From Phycisphaerales bacterium (lineage in GTDB: Bacteria > Planctomycetota > Phycisphaerae > UBA1845 > UTPLA1), in NCBI GenBank assembly GCA_022360095.1, contig JAKSDK010001037.1, positions 62,001 to 126,000 of the forward strand: a DNA stretch of 64,000 nucleotides. Direction: 5' to 3'. Positions 33,907-43,130 of this stretch are shown here, in pieces. The translations under genes were made by a program, and so were the position numbers. Below the pieces are notes generated by a model that saw nothing but the letters and a program-made list of their open reading frames with translations, had not been told where the DNA came from and ran no database searches. The first letter of the stretch is position 1; the number at the start of each line of letters is the position of its first letter.

Positions 33907-36069
33907 ATGGCATCCAAGTTACCTGTTTGGGGAATTGACGTTGGCCAGTGTTCGCTGAAGGCCCTGAAGTTGCAGGGGGCTGGGGACAATATCGAGCTGC
34001 TTGGGTTCGATTTGGTGGAACACGAACAGATTCTCTCCCAGGCCGAAGCTGACGCCGGCGAGATGGTGACGAAGGCAATCGAAACCTTCGCTTCCCGCAA
34101 CGACCTGAGCAACAGTCGGATCGTCGTATCGGTCCCTGGACAGCAAACGCTGACGCGGTTTACCAAGATGCCGCCGGTCGATGCGAAGAAGATTCCCGAC
34201 ATGGTGCAGTACGAGGCCAGCCAGCAGATCCCCTTCGACATGGATGAAGTGGTCTGGGATTATCAGGTTTTTACCGATGGTGAGGCGGCGGAAGTTGAGG
34301 TCGGCATTTTTGCGATCCGCAAGGAGCTGATTCGCGGTTATCTCTCGCAGTTTACCGACGTGGGCATTGCGCCGTTCGTCGTTCAAACGAGCCCGATGGC
34401 CTCCTACAACGCGGCACGGTTCGAGATTTCTCTGCCGGACAGTGAGGCTGCCATTTTGCTTGACATGGGAGCCTTGGCGACGGACTTGATTGTATTAGAG
34501 GGCAATCGAATCTGGTCACGTCCTGTTCCGATCGGAGGAAACCGTTTCACCGAAGCCTTGGTCACGGCATTCAAGATCCCATTCAAGAAGGCCGAACGAC
34601 TCAAGCGGGGAGCAGCGAAGTCGAAATACGCACGGCAGATTTTCCAGGCGATGCGGCCGGTCTTTGCTGATTTGGTTTCTGAGGTTCAACGGTCGATCGG
34701 ATACTATACGTCGACACATCGTGACGCGGACATTTCGCACGTCATTTGTATGGGCAATGCGTTCAAACTGCCCGGTCTCCAGAAGTTTCTTCAACAGAAT
34801 CTTCAGATCAAGGTCGAGAAGTTGAGCGGCTTGAAAAATCTCGTTGTTTCACACATCGAAAAGAACGCGGAATTTGACGAGAACGTCATGAGTTTGGCGG
34901 TGGCTTACGGACTGGCGTTGCAGGGATTGGGTGCGGCGTCTGTGGATTCGAACCTGTTGCCTGCGGAGGTGCGGCGTTCGCTCTTGTGGCAAAAGAAGCG
35001 CCCCTGGTTTGCGGCATCGGCGGCTTGTCTTGCTTTGGCTTCCGCGGCGATCTGGGTCAGCAACGTGAGTGCGGAGGGGAAGCTCAAAGACGGTCTCGGG
35101 GGCGCCCCTGCCGACGCCATCGACAGGCCCACGAACTATTCCACACCGCAGTCGGCCATGAATGCGCTCAATGCCGTGGGAGGAGCGCCGGTCAAACGAG
35201 GAAAGGACGTGTTGGGTGCGGCCAATCAACTGGAAAGCGCTTATAAGAAGGTCGACAAGCCGAGCCCTGATGAAGCGTTGTTAAAGCAGTTGTCGAAGTA
35301 CCCTGAGAATAACGTTTACGTCCCCCGAATCCTCGATGTCATTCATCGGGCCTTTGATGAGTCAGCTCCCGCGGCGTTGAAGTCCACGAAGAGCGCCGAA
35401 GAATATAAGCGATATGCCGAAACGACGGAACGCGGAAACCGCAAAGACGTTTGGATCGATGAGCTGAAAATGGGTTACAGCGACAATCCCGAGGATTCGT
35501 TTGCCCAGAAGAGCAGCGGTGGCACGAAACGCAATAAGGGTTGGGCCGTTTGGATTCGAGGCACGACGACGGTGCCGAATCCGGCGACGTGGCTGCAGGA
35601 AAATCTGATCCAAACCATGCTGCGCCTCGGCCGGGCCCCCGATCGCGATTTGTACTTTGATACGGTCAAGGTCGAGAAGGTCAGTGTGAAAGGCAAGCCG
35701 AAGAAAAAGGTGCGGCGAAACCCGCGGGATGGTGGACGTCGCACGCGTCCCAAACCACGAGGCGGCCCGCGCGGCGGCCCGCGTGGCGGCGGCCCCGATC
35801 TTGGCGGGCTCGGTGGCGGTGGAGGGTTAACGAGCGGAGGCGGCATCGGGACCAATGTTCCGACCAAGGGCGACTCTCCGCTTTCCCAGTGGCAAAAGAA
35901 GCTCGAACCGCTCGATCCGTTAACCGGCGAGAAGGTTGAGAAGGATTATCGATTTGAATTGCAGATCGTGGTCCGGAAGAAAAAGACGCCGGGCGACCTC
36001 ATTCCCGATGAATACAAGCAGAAGGAAAAGGAAAAGAAGGATGGTTCCAAGGAAAAGAAACGTGGTTGA
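33907..36069 (+). CDS. PilM-like actin-fold protein extended by a PilN-like C-terminal part
   Basis: A 720-residue protein. Residues about 1-350 match PilM, the cytoplasmic actin-like ATPase of type IV pilus assembly: WGIDVGQCSLKALKLQ, then FTKMPPVDAKKIPDMVQYEASQQIPF and ILLDMGALATDLIVLEGN. A membrane segment (PWFAASAACLALASAAIWVS, about 366-387) and a soluble domain follow, the order expected of PilN. Near residues 617-642 there is a Gly/Arg/Pro-rich tract. PilM and PilN are normally separate proteins that bind each other, so this looks like a fusion. The ATG at 33907 has AGGAG six bases before it. A PilO-like gene starts 15 bp downstream. No pilin or motor ATPase gene is in the window. Confidence 0.88.
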   Translation: MASKLPVWGIDVGQCSLKALKLQGAGDNIELLGFDLVEHEQILSQAEADAGEMVTKAIETFASRNDLSNSRIVVSVPGQQTLTRFTKMPPVDAKKIPDMVQYEASQQIPFDMDEVVWDYQVFTDGEAAEVEVGIFAIRKELIRGYLSQFTDVGIAPFVVQTSPMASYNAARFEISLPDSEAAILLDMGALATDLIVLEGNRIWSRPVPIGGNRFTEALVTAFKIPFKKAERLKRGAAKSKYARQIFQAMRPVFADLVSEVQRSIGYYTSTHRDADISHVICMGNAFKLPGLQKFLQQNLQIKVEKLSGLKNLVVSHIEKNAEFDENVMSLAVAYGLALQGLGAASVDSNLLPAEVRRSLLWQKKRPWFAASAACLALASAAIWVSNVSAEGKLKDGLGGAPADAIDRPTNYSTPQSAMNALNAVGGAPVKRGKDVLGAANQLESAYKKVDKPSPDEALLKQLSKYPENNVYVPRILDVIHRAFDESAPAALKSTKSAEEYKRYAETTERGNRKDVWIDELKMGYSDNPEDSFAQKSSGGTKRNKGWAVWIRGTTTVPNPATWLQENLIQTMLRLGRAPDRDLYFDTVKVEKVSVKGKPKKKVRRNPRDGGRRTRPKPRGGPRGGPRGGGPDLGGLGGGGGLTSGGGIGTNVPTKGDSPLSQWQKKLEPLDPLTGEKVEKDYRFELQIVVRKKKTPGDLIPDEYKQKEKEKKDGSKEKKRG

Positions 36070-36084
36070 GAGGGAGCGCATGTG

Positions 36085-37308
36085 ATGACACTTCTCAAGC
36101 AACACTTGTTGACGATTGTCTTCGCCTTGGTCTGTGTCGGTTCCATGGGGACTGCTGTGTGGGCCTATCTGGCCGGTGACGGCATCCTCGAGCAGATGCA
36201 GAAAATCGAGAGTCTGCGAAGTCAGGTTCAACGCAAGGGAAGCGCGCCAAGAAACCTGGCCATGATCGAAGCGAAAGAGAAGGAAGTCGAGGCGGGCAAT
36301 GCTGATTTGAAGCAGCGACTGGAGATCGTGCTGACGAAGCAAAAACAGAACGCCTTTTACGGGCAGCCGCGTACGACCTTGGTGCCGAACGTCTTGCCGG
36401 AATTGGAGAGCAATGCATCGGCCTTCGCCTTTAAGACTTCCTACCAACGAGAATTTGCGGAGCTTTTCAAGAGACTAAGGGCTCGAGACAAGGCGAGCCT
36501 TGATGAAATCAAAGCGCAGCGGGCCATTATGAAGAATCGAAGGCGCGGGGCCGACTTAAGTCTGTTCACCGGCTTTTGGATGCCCGATCCGCCGACGGAA
36601 CAGCGGGGGAACAACGACGCGTCCGGTCAGGACTCTACGTTGCAGCAGGCGTTGAGCGAACACCCGGAGTCGCGGGCTGCCGAACTCGCCGCACGTGAAT
36701 GTTACATGTATGTGACGAAGGGAGCGATCAAACCGCATGCGCTCCTCGAATCGAGCGAAGCGCCCAGTGTGATCGAGATCTGGCAGGCCCAGATGGCCCT
36801 GTGGATCGAGCAGGATATTGTTGCTGCGCTGTCCAAACTCAATGAGCAGCGAGCCTCGAAGCTCGAAGCCGATGGGATCGAACCCTGGGTGGTCAAGATG
36901 CCGGTAAAGCACCTCAAGATGCTCCGTCTGGAAAGATGGTTCGGCGGAGGCGGCGGCATGAACCGCGGGAAATTCGCGGCATCCTTTACCGCTCGAAGGA
37001 ACGATAGCAAGATGTTCATGATCCCGATCCAAATGGAACTTGTCGTTGAGGAGGCGTCCTTGATGCGGGTCATCGATTCGTTGTGCGGCATCGGTTTCTA
37101 TACACCGACTCGCGTGCAATACAAAGCGGTCGACGCGAACCCTTTCCAGACGGACTACATCTACGGCAACGATCCGGTTGTGGAGATCATGATCGATATG
37201 GAAGGGTATTATTTCCGCGAAGTGTTTGATGAATGGATTCCGAAGCGGTTGAAGAAGGTTTTGGCGACGCCGGGAGCGAAAGAAAAAAAACTTTCGGGTC
37301 GCGGCTAA
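36085..37308 (+). CDS. PilO-like membrane-anchored protein
   Basis: A 407-residue protein with a membrane segment at about residues 8-28 (LTIVFALVCVGSMGTAVWAYL), a coiled coil from about 35 to 90, and a C-terminal globular part ending DPVVEIMIDMEGYYFREVFDEW. The order fits PilO, which pairs with PilN under the inner membrane, but the sequence match is only by layout. It starts 15 bp after the PilM-like gene, with AGGGAG upstream. A GGGGG-containing stretch near 36946 encodes a glycine run. Whether it truly belongs to the PilO family needs structural comparison. Confidence 0.7.
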   Translation: MTLLKQHLLTIVFALVCVGSMGTAVWAYLAGDGILEQMQKIESLRSQVQRKGSAPRNLAMIEAKEKEVEAGNADLKQRLEIVLTKQKQNAFYGQPRTTLVPNVLPELESNASAFAFKTSYQREFAELFKRLRARDKASLDEIKAQRAIMKNRRRGADLSLFTGFWMPDPPTEQRGNNDASGQDSTLQQALSEHPESRAAELAARECYMYVTKGAIKPHALLESSEAPSVIEIWQAQMALWIEQDIVAALSKLNEQRASKLEADGIEPWVVKMPVKHLKMLRLERWFGGGGGMNRGKFAASFTARRNDSKMFMIPIQMELVVEEASLMRVIDSLCGIGFYTPTRVQYKAVDANPFQTDYIYGNDPVVEIMIDMEGYYFREVFDEWIPKRLKKVLATPGAKEKKLSGRG

Positions 37309-37350
37309 TGGCTGCAACACGGTAGAACGACTCGGTTGGGAGTTTGACGG

Positions 37351-38982
37351 ATGGCTAATCAAAAAGCCGGTTTTGTGGATGAACACATCGAGAAAGTCGC
37401 CATCGGCCTTTGCGTATTGGTGCTCGTGGGAGTGGTATGGTATTCGTTCCTGGGCGATCGATTCTCGGTCAACGGAGTGGGGCCGGCCGAGCTTTGTCAG
37501 ACGGTGAAGGACCAATCGGAGAGGACGGCCCAGGCGATTCAGAACGCACGGCCCGGCAGTCAAGCCAATAAGCCGACAGGTGGCCAAAGCGAGGAGTTGG
37601 AGCGATTGCCGCGATGGTTTACCGAAGGCTTGATCGCAGTCGATGGATTCACGTCTCCCGTAGGCCGTACGCAACGGTTTCCGTCCTTGTTTGTCTCTGC
37701 CATTGAGTTGTCCGAGGAAAGCCGCCACGCGTTGGCCAAGCTTGTTAGACCGGGTATCCCGCTCGTCACGACGGGGCGAACTAATTTTGATCTCCCTGAG
37801 GATAAGCCGAAGCTGACGGATTACGACCCGAACCAACAGGGGCAAGGCCAGGCAACGACGCGGGATTGGGTGTCGATCACGTCTCAGGTCAATTTGAAAG
37901 AACAGGAAATCAACTTTGACTCGGCGAAATATCCGGACGGTTCCTTCTTGTCGATCGTCAAAGTGCACCTCCAGCGAATGGATGAAACGCAGCCCGGTCG
38001 CGGCTGGCAGGATGTCGAGACGTTTTTGCCTTTTAGGGCGTTTGACAGGCCGAGGCTTGATTCGACTGCGGTCGTCGACTGGGGGCCGTTGACGGAATTC
38101 AGATCGATGATTGCCTCGAATCAGGACTACATTGCTCGAACGAAGCTTCCGTCTCGTGTTTCCGGAGACCGGCTGAAATACCCCGTGGTCCCCTATTTTC
38201 TTGACACTCCGATGACGAAGGATCGTGATGAGTCTGACGAAAGACGCCGTGCCAAGTCTTGGCTCTCAGCCGCCAAGAAGGCGAAGTCCGGCAAGTCGGG
38301 CGGGAGCGATCTGGACACGGCGTTCGTTTTGTCGCATGCCGTGATTCAGACGTCGGCCGCTCGGGAAAGGGACATCAAGACCGCCAAGAGCATTTTGAAG
38401 GACGTTCGCGATGCCTATAAACGCGATTCCGACCGACGTCAATTTGTCAACGCGTCGTTTCCGGAACCGAATCGATTGATGCCTATTGCGGCGCATGATC
38501 TGGGCGTGATTCCCGGTCATACCTATCGGTATCGAATGCGGTATGAGGTCTACAACACGTTTGTCGGGCTGCCCAACGAAATGAAGAACCAACAGGACGC
38601 CGCCAGGCTGACGGTTCTCAGCGAATGGTCGCCGCCAAGCCGGTCCATCGAAATTGAGAGTGATTTTCAACTCTTTTTGACCAAGTCGACGAAGAAACGC
38701 CGGGAAGTCGTGGTGAGCGTCCGCAAGAAATCACGCGCGGGCGGCTACACCGTGGCGAACTTCGACATCAAGGTCGGCGACGAGATCGGCGGTAAGAAGA
38801 CGACCGGGCGCCCCACGGGCGATTTCACGACGGGCGCCGTCTGCGTGGACATCGATTTCAACCGCAGGATTGCCGGTCGGCGAGATGTTGTGCTGGTGTA
38901 CTTGGACCAGCATAGCGGTCATTTGCAGGAACTTCGCCTTTCTGTGGGCAAGAAGGCCATCGAGAAGTTCGCTCGAAGATGA
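37351..38982 (+). CDS. Membrane-anchored protein of the pilus-type cluster
   Basis: A 543-residue protein with a short cytoplasmic N-terminus, one membrane segment at about residues 17-36 (VAIGLCVLVLVGVVWYSFLG) and a long external part. I do not recognise a family. The end has TTGAVCVDIDFNRRIAGRRD and LDQHSGHLQELRLSVG, a beta-rich stretch. It starts 42 bp after the PilO-like gene and completes the cluster. By position it could play the PilP or a scaffolding role, but no sequence motif supports this directly. Confidence 0.7.
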   Translation: MANQKAGFVDEHIEKVAIGLCVLVLVGVVWYSFLGDRFSVNGVGPAELCQTVKDQSERTAQAIQNARPGSQANKPTGGQSEELERLPRWFTEGLIAVDGFTSPVGRTQRFPSLFVSAIELSEESRHALAKLVRPGIPLVTTGRTNFDLPEDKPKLTDYDPNQQGQGQATTRDWVSITSQVNLKEQEINFDSAKYPDGSFLSIVKVHLQRMDETQPGRGWQDVETFLPFRAFDRPRLDSTAVVDWGPLTEFRSMIASNQDYIARTKLPSRVSGDRLKYPVVPYFLDTPMTKDRDESDERRRAKSWLSAAKKAKSGKSGGSDLDTAFVLSHAVIQTSAARERDIKTAKSILKDVRDAYKRDSDRRQFVNASFPEPNRLMPIAAHDLGVIPGHTYRYRMRYEVYNTFVGLPNEMKNQQDAARLTVLSEWSPPSRSIEIESDFQLFLTKSTKKRREVVVSVRKKSRAGGYTVANFDIKVGDEIGGKKTTGRPTGDFTTGAVCVDIDFNRRIAGRRDVVLVYLDQHSGHLQELRLSVGKKAIEKFARR

Positions 38983-39228
38983 AAGCGGAACCGCGTCTTA
39001 TGTGGACGGCGCGATTCGTTCCTGCGACGTTTGCACCTCTCTATCTTGGTTGACTGAAACGTATGGATGGCATACTCTGCGTTGCTTCAGCGGCGTGTTG
39101 GCCGATGAAGACGATTCAGCGTCTAGTATGATTCAAAGCGTAACCCATTAGACACATTGTTGCACAAGGCGAATGATCTGCTTCGTCGCCGGTCATTCGC
39201 CTGAGCCGTCTGCAGTCGTGGTGGTTGA

Positions 39229-40455
39229 ATGGACTATCGAAAAATTAATGCACAAGCCAGAAAATATGAGCCCGCGATGGTGCGATTTCTTCGAGAGATG
39301 GTGGCTATCCCCAGCGAAAGCGGGCAGGAGAAGCGAGTCATCCAGCGCATACAGAAGGAAATGCGGGCGACAAAGGCCTTTGATCGTGTCTGGACCGATG
39401 CGATGGGGAACCTCTTTGGCAAGCTCGGGCGCGGCAAAAAAATCATCGCGATTGATGCGCACTGCGATACCGTCGGCATCGGAGATCGGGACGAGTGGAA
39501 GCACGATCCGTATAAAGGCAAGGTGGCAGGCGGCAGGGTGTGGGGCCGTGGCGCCGGTGATCAGGAAGGCGCGATCCCGGCGATGGTGTATGCGGCTCGG
39601 ATCATGCGTGACCTGAAGCTGCCGTTGGATAAATTTACGCTCTACGTCGTTGCCACCGTGATGGAAGAGGACTGCGACGGGTTATGCTGGCAATACATCG
39701 TGAATGAGGGCAAGCTGCGACCGGACGTCGTGGTCGTGACGGATTCGACGAACTGTCAAATCCTCCGTGGTCAGCGGGGGCGGATGGAAATCGGCGTAAC
39801 GGCGAAAGGCAGGTCGTGCCATGGTTCGATGCCGCACAAGGGCGACAATGCGGTTTATAAGATCGCAAAGATCGTCCGCGAGATCGAAAAGCTGAACGGC
39901 CGTCTGGCCAAGGATGCATTTCTGGGAGATGGAACGATCACGGTCTCCTATGTCGACTGCAAAACGCCGAGTCTCTGTGCCGTGCCGGATCAGGCATACA
40001 TTCACCTGGATCGTCGGATGACCCGCGGCGAGACGAAGGCACAAGCACTAAGGCAAGTTCGTGAGGCCGTGAAGCGCGCGGGGGTCGCCGCGAAAGTTCA
40101 CGTTCCTCGTTATGAGCAGGCCAGTTATACGGGGCTGGTGTATCCGACCGAGAAATATTTTCCGGCCTGGGTGATGGATGAAGATTCGCGGCCTGTCCGG
40201 GCCGCGGCGGAGACATATAAGATGCTGTTTCGCAAAAAGCCCAAGGTCCATCGCTGGACGTTCAGCACAAATGCCGTGTCGATCAACGGCATGTTCGGGA
40301 TTCCCTGCGTCGGTTTTGGTCCGGCGCCGGAGTCGGTGGCCCACACCGTGAACGATTCCGTGCCGATCAAGCATCTCGTACAGTCGGCCGCGTTTTATTC
40401 GACGTTTCCGCAAATCTACTGTGCCGAACAGAACGGACGTACCCGAAAACGCTGA
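39229..40455 (+). CDS. M20-family metallopeptidase (YgeY-like)
   Basis: A 408-residue zinc peptidase or deacetylase. The metal-binding pattern is clear: [24 protein letters not shown] and [10 protein letters not shown], the last containing the catalytic Glu. The dimerisation lid lies at about residues 190-300 ([12 protein letters not shown]). The closest named relative by motif is YgeY, annotated elsewhere as a selenium-metabolism hydrolase from its genomic context; here no such context is present. Likely substrate is a small peptide or acylated amino acid. The start ATG has no strong ribosome site. The stop TGA overlaps the next ATG by one base (TGATG), so translation is coupled to the RpiB-DeoC gene. 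Confidence 0.88.
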   Translation: MDYRKINAQARKYEPAMVRFLREMVAIPSESGQEKRVIQRIQKEMRATKAFDRVWTDAMGNLFGKLGRGKKIIAIDAHCDTVGIGDRDEWKHDPYKGKVAGGRVWGRGAGDQEGAIPAMVYAARIMRDLKLPLDKFTLYVVATVMEEDCDGLCWQYIVNEGKLRPDVVVVTDSTNCQILRGQRGRMEIGVTAKGRSCHGSMPHKGDNAVYKIAKIVREIEKLNGRLAKDAFLGDGTITVSYVDCKTPSLCAVPDQAYIHLDRRMTRGETKAQALRQVREAVKRAGVAAKVHVPRYEQASYTGLVYPTEKYFPAWVMDEDSRPVRAAAETYKMLFRKKPKVHRWTFSTNAVSINGMFGIPCVGFGPAPESVAHTVNDSVPIKHLVQSAAFYSTFPQIYCAEQNGRTRKR

Positions 40456-41945
40456 TGGACAGCCGTCCCATGACGAACGACGCACGGAACAAACGTATTG
40501 CCATCGGAGCCGATCACGGCGGCTTTGCACTCAAGGAACAGTTAAGAGAGCACCTGTCGCAGAAGGGATATGCCGTCGAAGACTGCGGTACGTTCGACGG
40601 CAAGACCGCGGATTATCCGATGATCGCTGCGGCGGTGGCGAAAAGGATATCGGACGGGACAGCGGGCCGTGGCATCATCATCGACGGGGCCGGGATCGGT
40701 TCATGTATGACGGCCAACAAATTTCCCGGAGTCCGGGCGGCGTTGTGTTATGATTTATCTTCAGCGGCGAACAGTCGCGAGCACAACGACGCGAACGTGC
40801 TCACGCTGGGGGCCGGGCTGATCGGCGCGGCGTTGGCTGTGCAGATTGTCGATCTGTGGCTTTCTAAGGAATGCACGGTGGATCGGCATCGACAGCGCGT
40901 GGCCATGATCGGTCAGATCGAACGAGAGACGTTGCGCGAGGGCGACCATGGGGCGTCGTCGCTGCAACATGACACGGTGACATCGACAATGAATGACCTG
41001 CGGGAGGTGCCTGGGCTCGTGGACCTGTCAAACGAGGATTTGGAACGGATCGCTAAACGGATTGTGGAGTTGGCCGGGCCGGGGGGCTTGGCCGCCATGG
41101 GACAGTGCGCGTGCTGCGGCCCCGCGTGCGACGGCCACTGCGCAGAGAAGAACCCGAGCACGGTGCGTGACCTGATCGGCATGGGCGCCAGTCGCATCGG
41201 GCATGGTCTCGGTGGAGGTCCCATTGCCAAGGACGTCGCCGGTTACATCGATCATACCTTGCTGAAGCCGGAGGCGACGGCCAAACAGATCGAGCAGCTT
41301 TGCCGCGAGGCCATCGAATATGGTTTCGCCTCCGTGTGCATCAATCCTTCTTATGTCAAGCTGGCGGCCACGTTGCTCAAAGGGTCACCGGTGACGGTTT
41401 GCACGGTGGCCGGTTTTCCTCTGGGCACACATGTGCCGGAGGTCAAGGCCATGGAAGCCCGGCGGTCCATCCGTGAAGGCGCGCGCGAGATCGACATGGT
41501 CATCAATATCGGCGCTCTCAAGAGCGGCGACGACGAACTTGTTTTTCGCGACATCAAATCGGTGGTCGAAGCATGCCAGGACGGTCGGGCCATCTGCAAA
41601 GTGATCATCGAGTGTGCGTTGTTGACGGATGAGGAAAAAGTACGAGCCTGTCAGATCACACGACGGGCAAGGGCCGACTATGTGAAAACGAGCACCGGCT
41701 TTTCCACGGGCGGGGCGACGGCGAAAGACGTGGCGTTGATGAGCGAGGCGGTTCGGGGAGCGCGCATGGGCGTCAAGGCCGCAGGTGGCATACGCAGCTA
41801 CGAAGATGTGCAGGCGATGGTCCAGGCCGGGGCCACACGGATCGGCGCCAGCGCAGGTGTTCAGATCGTACAGGCCGCCAAAGGTGTCACCGTATCGGAA
41901 GTCGCCCCTGTCACCGGATCGAAATCTTCGAAAGGGCAATATTGA
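40455..41945 (+). CDS. RpiB-like domain fused to deoxyribose-phosphate aldolase
   Basis: A 496-residue fusion. Residues about 15-155 are RpiB-like (ribose-5-phosphate isomerase B): [37 protein letters not shown] and RHRQR. The catalytic Cys of E. coli RpiB (ICGTG) is Asp here (IDGAGIG), so activity is uncertain. Residues 218-229 are a cysteine cluster, [12 protein letters not shown]. From about 255 to the end it is Deo[23 protein letters not shown], the Schiff-base lysine in DYVKTSTGF and GVKAAGGIR. DeoC cleaves deoxyribose-5-phosphate into glyceraldehyde-3-phosphate and acetaldehyde. The fusion suggests pentose phosphates flow from one domain to the other. Starts coupled to the M20 gene. Confidence 0.9.
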   Translation: MDSRPMTNDARNKRIAIGADHGGFALKEQLREHLSQKGYAVEDCGTFDGKTADYPMIAAAVAKRISDGTAGRGIIIDGAGIGSCMTANKFPGVRAALCYDLSSAANSREHNDANVLTLGAGLIGAALAVQIVDLWLSKECTVDRHRQRVAMIGQIERETLREGDHGASSLQHDTVTSTMNDLREVPGLVDLSNEDLERIAKRIVELAGPGGLAAMGQCACCGPACDGHCAEKNPSTVRDLIGMGASRIGHGLGGGPIAKDVAGYIDHTLLKPEATAKQIEQLCREAIEYGFASVCINPSYVKLAATLLKGSPVTVCTVAGFPLGTHVPEVKAMEARRSIREGAREIDMVINIGALKSGDDELVFRDIKSVVEACQDGRAICKVIIECALLTDEEKVRACQITRRARADYVKTSTGFSTGGATAKDVALMSEAVRGARMGVKAAGGIRSYEDVQAMVQAGATRIGASAGVQIVQAAKGVTVSEVAPVTGSKSSKGQY

Positions 41946-42023
41946 GACTCCGTCGCCTGTGCGCCGATGCGGCTTGTGGCATCGGCACATCGCGCAGGCG
42001 AGGGCCTCTCTGCGAGACAGCCG

Positions 42024-42923
42024 CTATTCCATGGACGAATCTGCCGGCAAAACGACCGGGCTAATCGGGCGATCTCCTCCACCACACATCCGGCAGTATT
42101 GACGATGTCCGTCACCACCAATTCCCATCAAGGCCATTTCGAGCGGTGACGGAAGCTCGTAAGGGTCTGCGGCATCATAATTCACTGTATAGCCCAAGTC
42201 TTCGAGGGAGCCGATCGTCATTCGACTGAGAGGATTAATTCCGGTATTCAGAAAGCCGGTCATCAATTCGTTTCCAAGAATCGACTCACGCCAATGTCCG
42301 CAGCGTGTTCCGGGCCCACCAGTGTTCGCAACGGGAACGGGAGTGATACCGCCTCCGGTGAGTGTGGCGAACTCGCGCATCGCGGCCTCGCCAAGAAAAA
42401 CGGGATTGGCAGTCGGGCAACCGACCAACAAGCCCTTGTCGTCCCAGATTGTTCCAATTCCAAGGACGTGGCCCATTTCGTGTATGATCACGTCTTTAAG
42501 CGAGCCGTCCGTTTCCATGCGCTGAAGATCAGCCGTATCGAACTCCATAATCCCGTATGCCGGGAGGAGCGAGTCCGTTCGCAAGAAGACCGGGCCGGCC
42601 CGTCCAAGCGTGCCGTTGGGCCCATCAATGCTTACTCCTCGAGCGTCGATCAACACATCATCGACGACTTCTCCAGTCGGAAGTCGGTAGCTCGGCAGGT
42701 CCCCGGTGATCACTTGGGACCATCTGCTCGCGGCCGCATCAAATACGTTCTTCTGGCTCTGGGTCAGACCACCGACGAACCTGACGTCGATCCGAAACGC
42801 AGACACACTCGGCTTGCCTGCGGTTTTTTGGGATCCCACCAGCGTGGCTCCGGTTTTCGGCTGCCTCTTCAGGCTCATCGGGTCAACACAGGTCTGGCGC
42901 AGTGATTCAATATGGATCGCCAT
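42024..42923 (-). CDS. Zinc metallopeptidase, leishmanolysin (M8)-like
   Basis: A 299-residue protein with the zinc motif H-E-M-G-H-V-L-G-I-G-T-I-W, an extended HExxHxxGxG form typical of leishmanolysin-like and related secreted peptidases. IMEFDTADLQRM lies upstream, and ELMTGFLNTGINPLSRMTIGSLEDLGY is downstream, where the Met-turn and following region are expected. The start at 42923 has GGGAG upstream. No signal peptide is visible at that start. The gene converges with the RpiB-DeoC gene. It could be cytoplasmic or exported by an unusual route. Substrate unknown. Confidence 0.8.
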   Translation of the reverse strand: MAIHIESLRQTCVDPMSLKRQPKTGATLVGSQKTAGKPSVSAFRIDVRFVGGLTQSQKNVFDAAASRWSQVITGDLPSYRLPTGEVVDDVLIDARGVSIDGPNGTLGRAGPVFLRTDSLLPAYGIMEFDTADLQRMETDGSLKDVIIHEMGHVLGIGTIWDDKGLLVGCPTANPVFLGEAAMREFATLTGGGITPVPVANTGGPGTRCGHWRESILGNELMTGFLNTGINPLSRMTIGSLEDLGYTVNYDAADPYELPSPLEMALMGIGGDGHRQYCRMCGGGDRPISPVVLPADSSME

Positions 42924-43130
42924 CGTTCGTCTCCCTTGCTGGTACGGGGCCAAAGTTGATTGTTTTCTCAACTGGACTAGACGCAAAAGAAGGCAAAAGC
43001 ACTCCAAAAAAACGAAATTCCTGACGAAGCCCGACTTTTCTTCTTTTCTTGCATTTCCTCCTCACAATCGGTACTGTTCGAGGTTCTACTCAGCGTATCA
43101 TCCATTCGCCGACAGTAAGGAGACCTTTTC

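Noticed and set aside
35755..35830. Repeated GGCGGCCCGCG units considered as a CRISPR or satellite
   Set aside because: They encode an in-frame Gly/Arg/Pro tract within the PilM-like protein and have no spacers.
36556..37968. Long open frame of 470 codons antisense to the pilus-type genes
   Set aside because: It has biased composition and no similarity, and lies opposite two clear genes with ribosome sites.
39229..40455. YgeY-like gene taken as evidence of a selenium metabolism operon
   Set aside because: The name comes from the enteric gene context. None of those neighbours is present, so it does not support the selenoprotein call.
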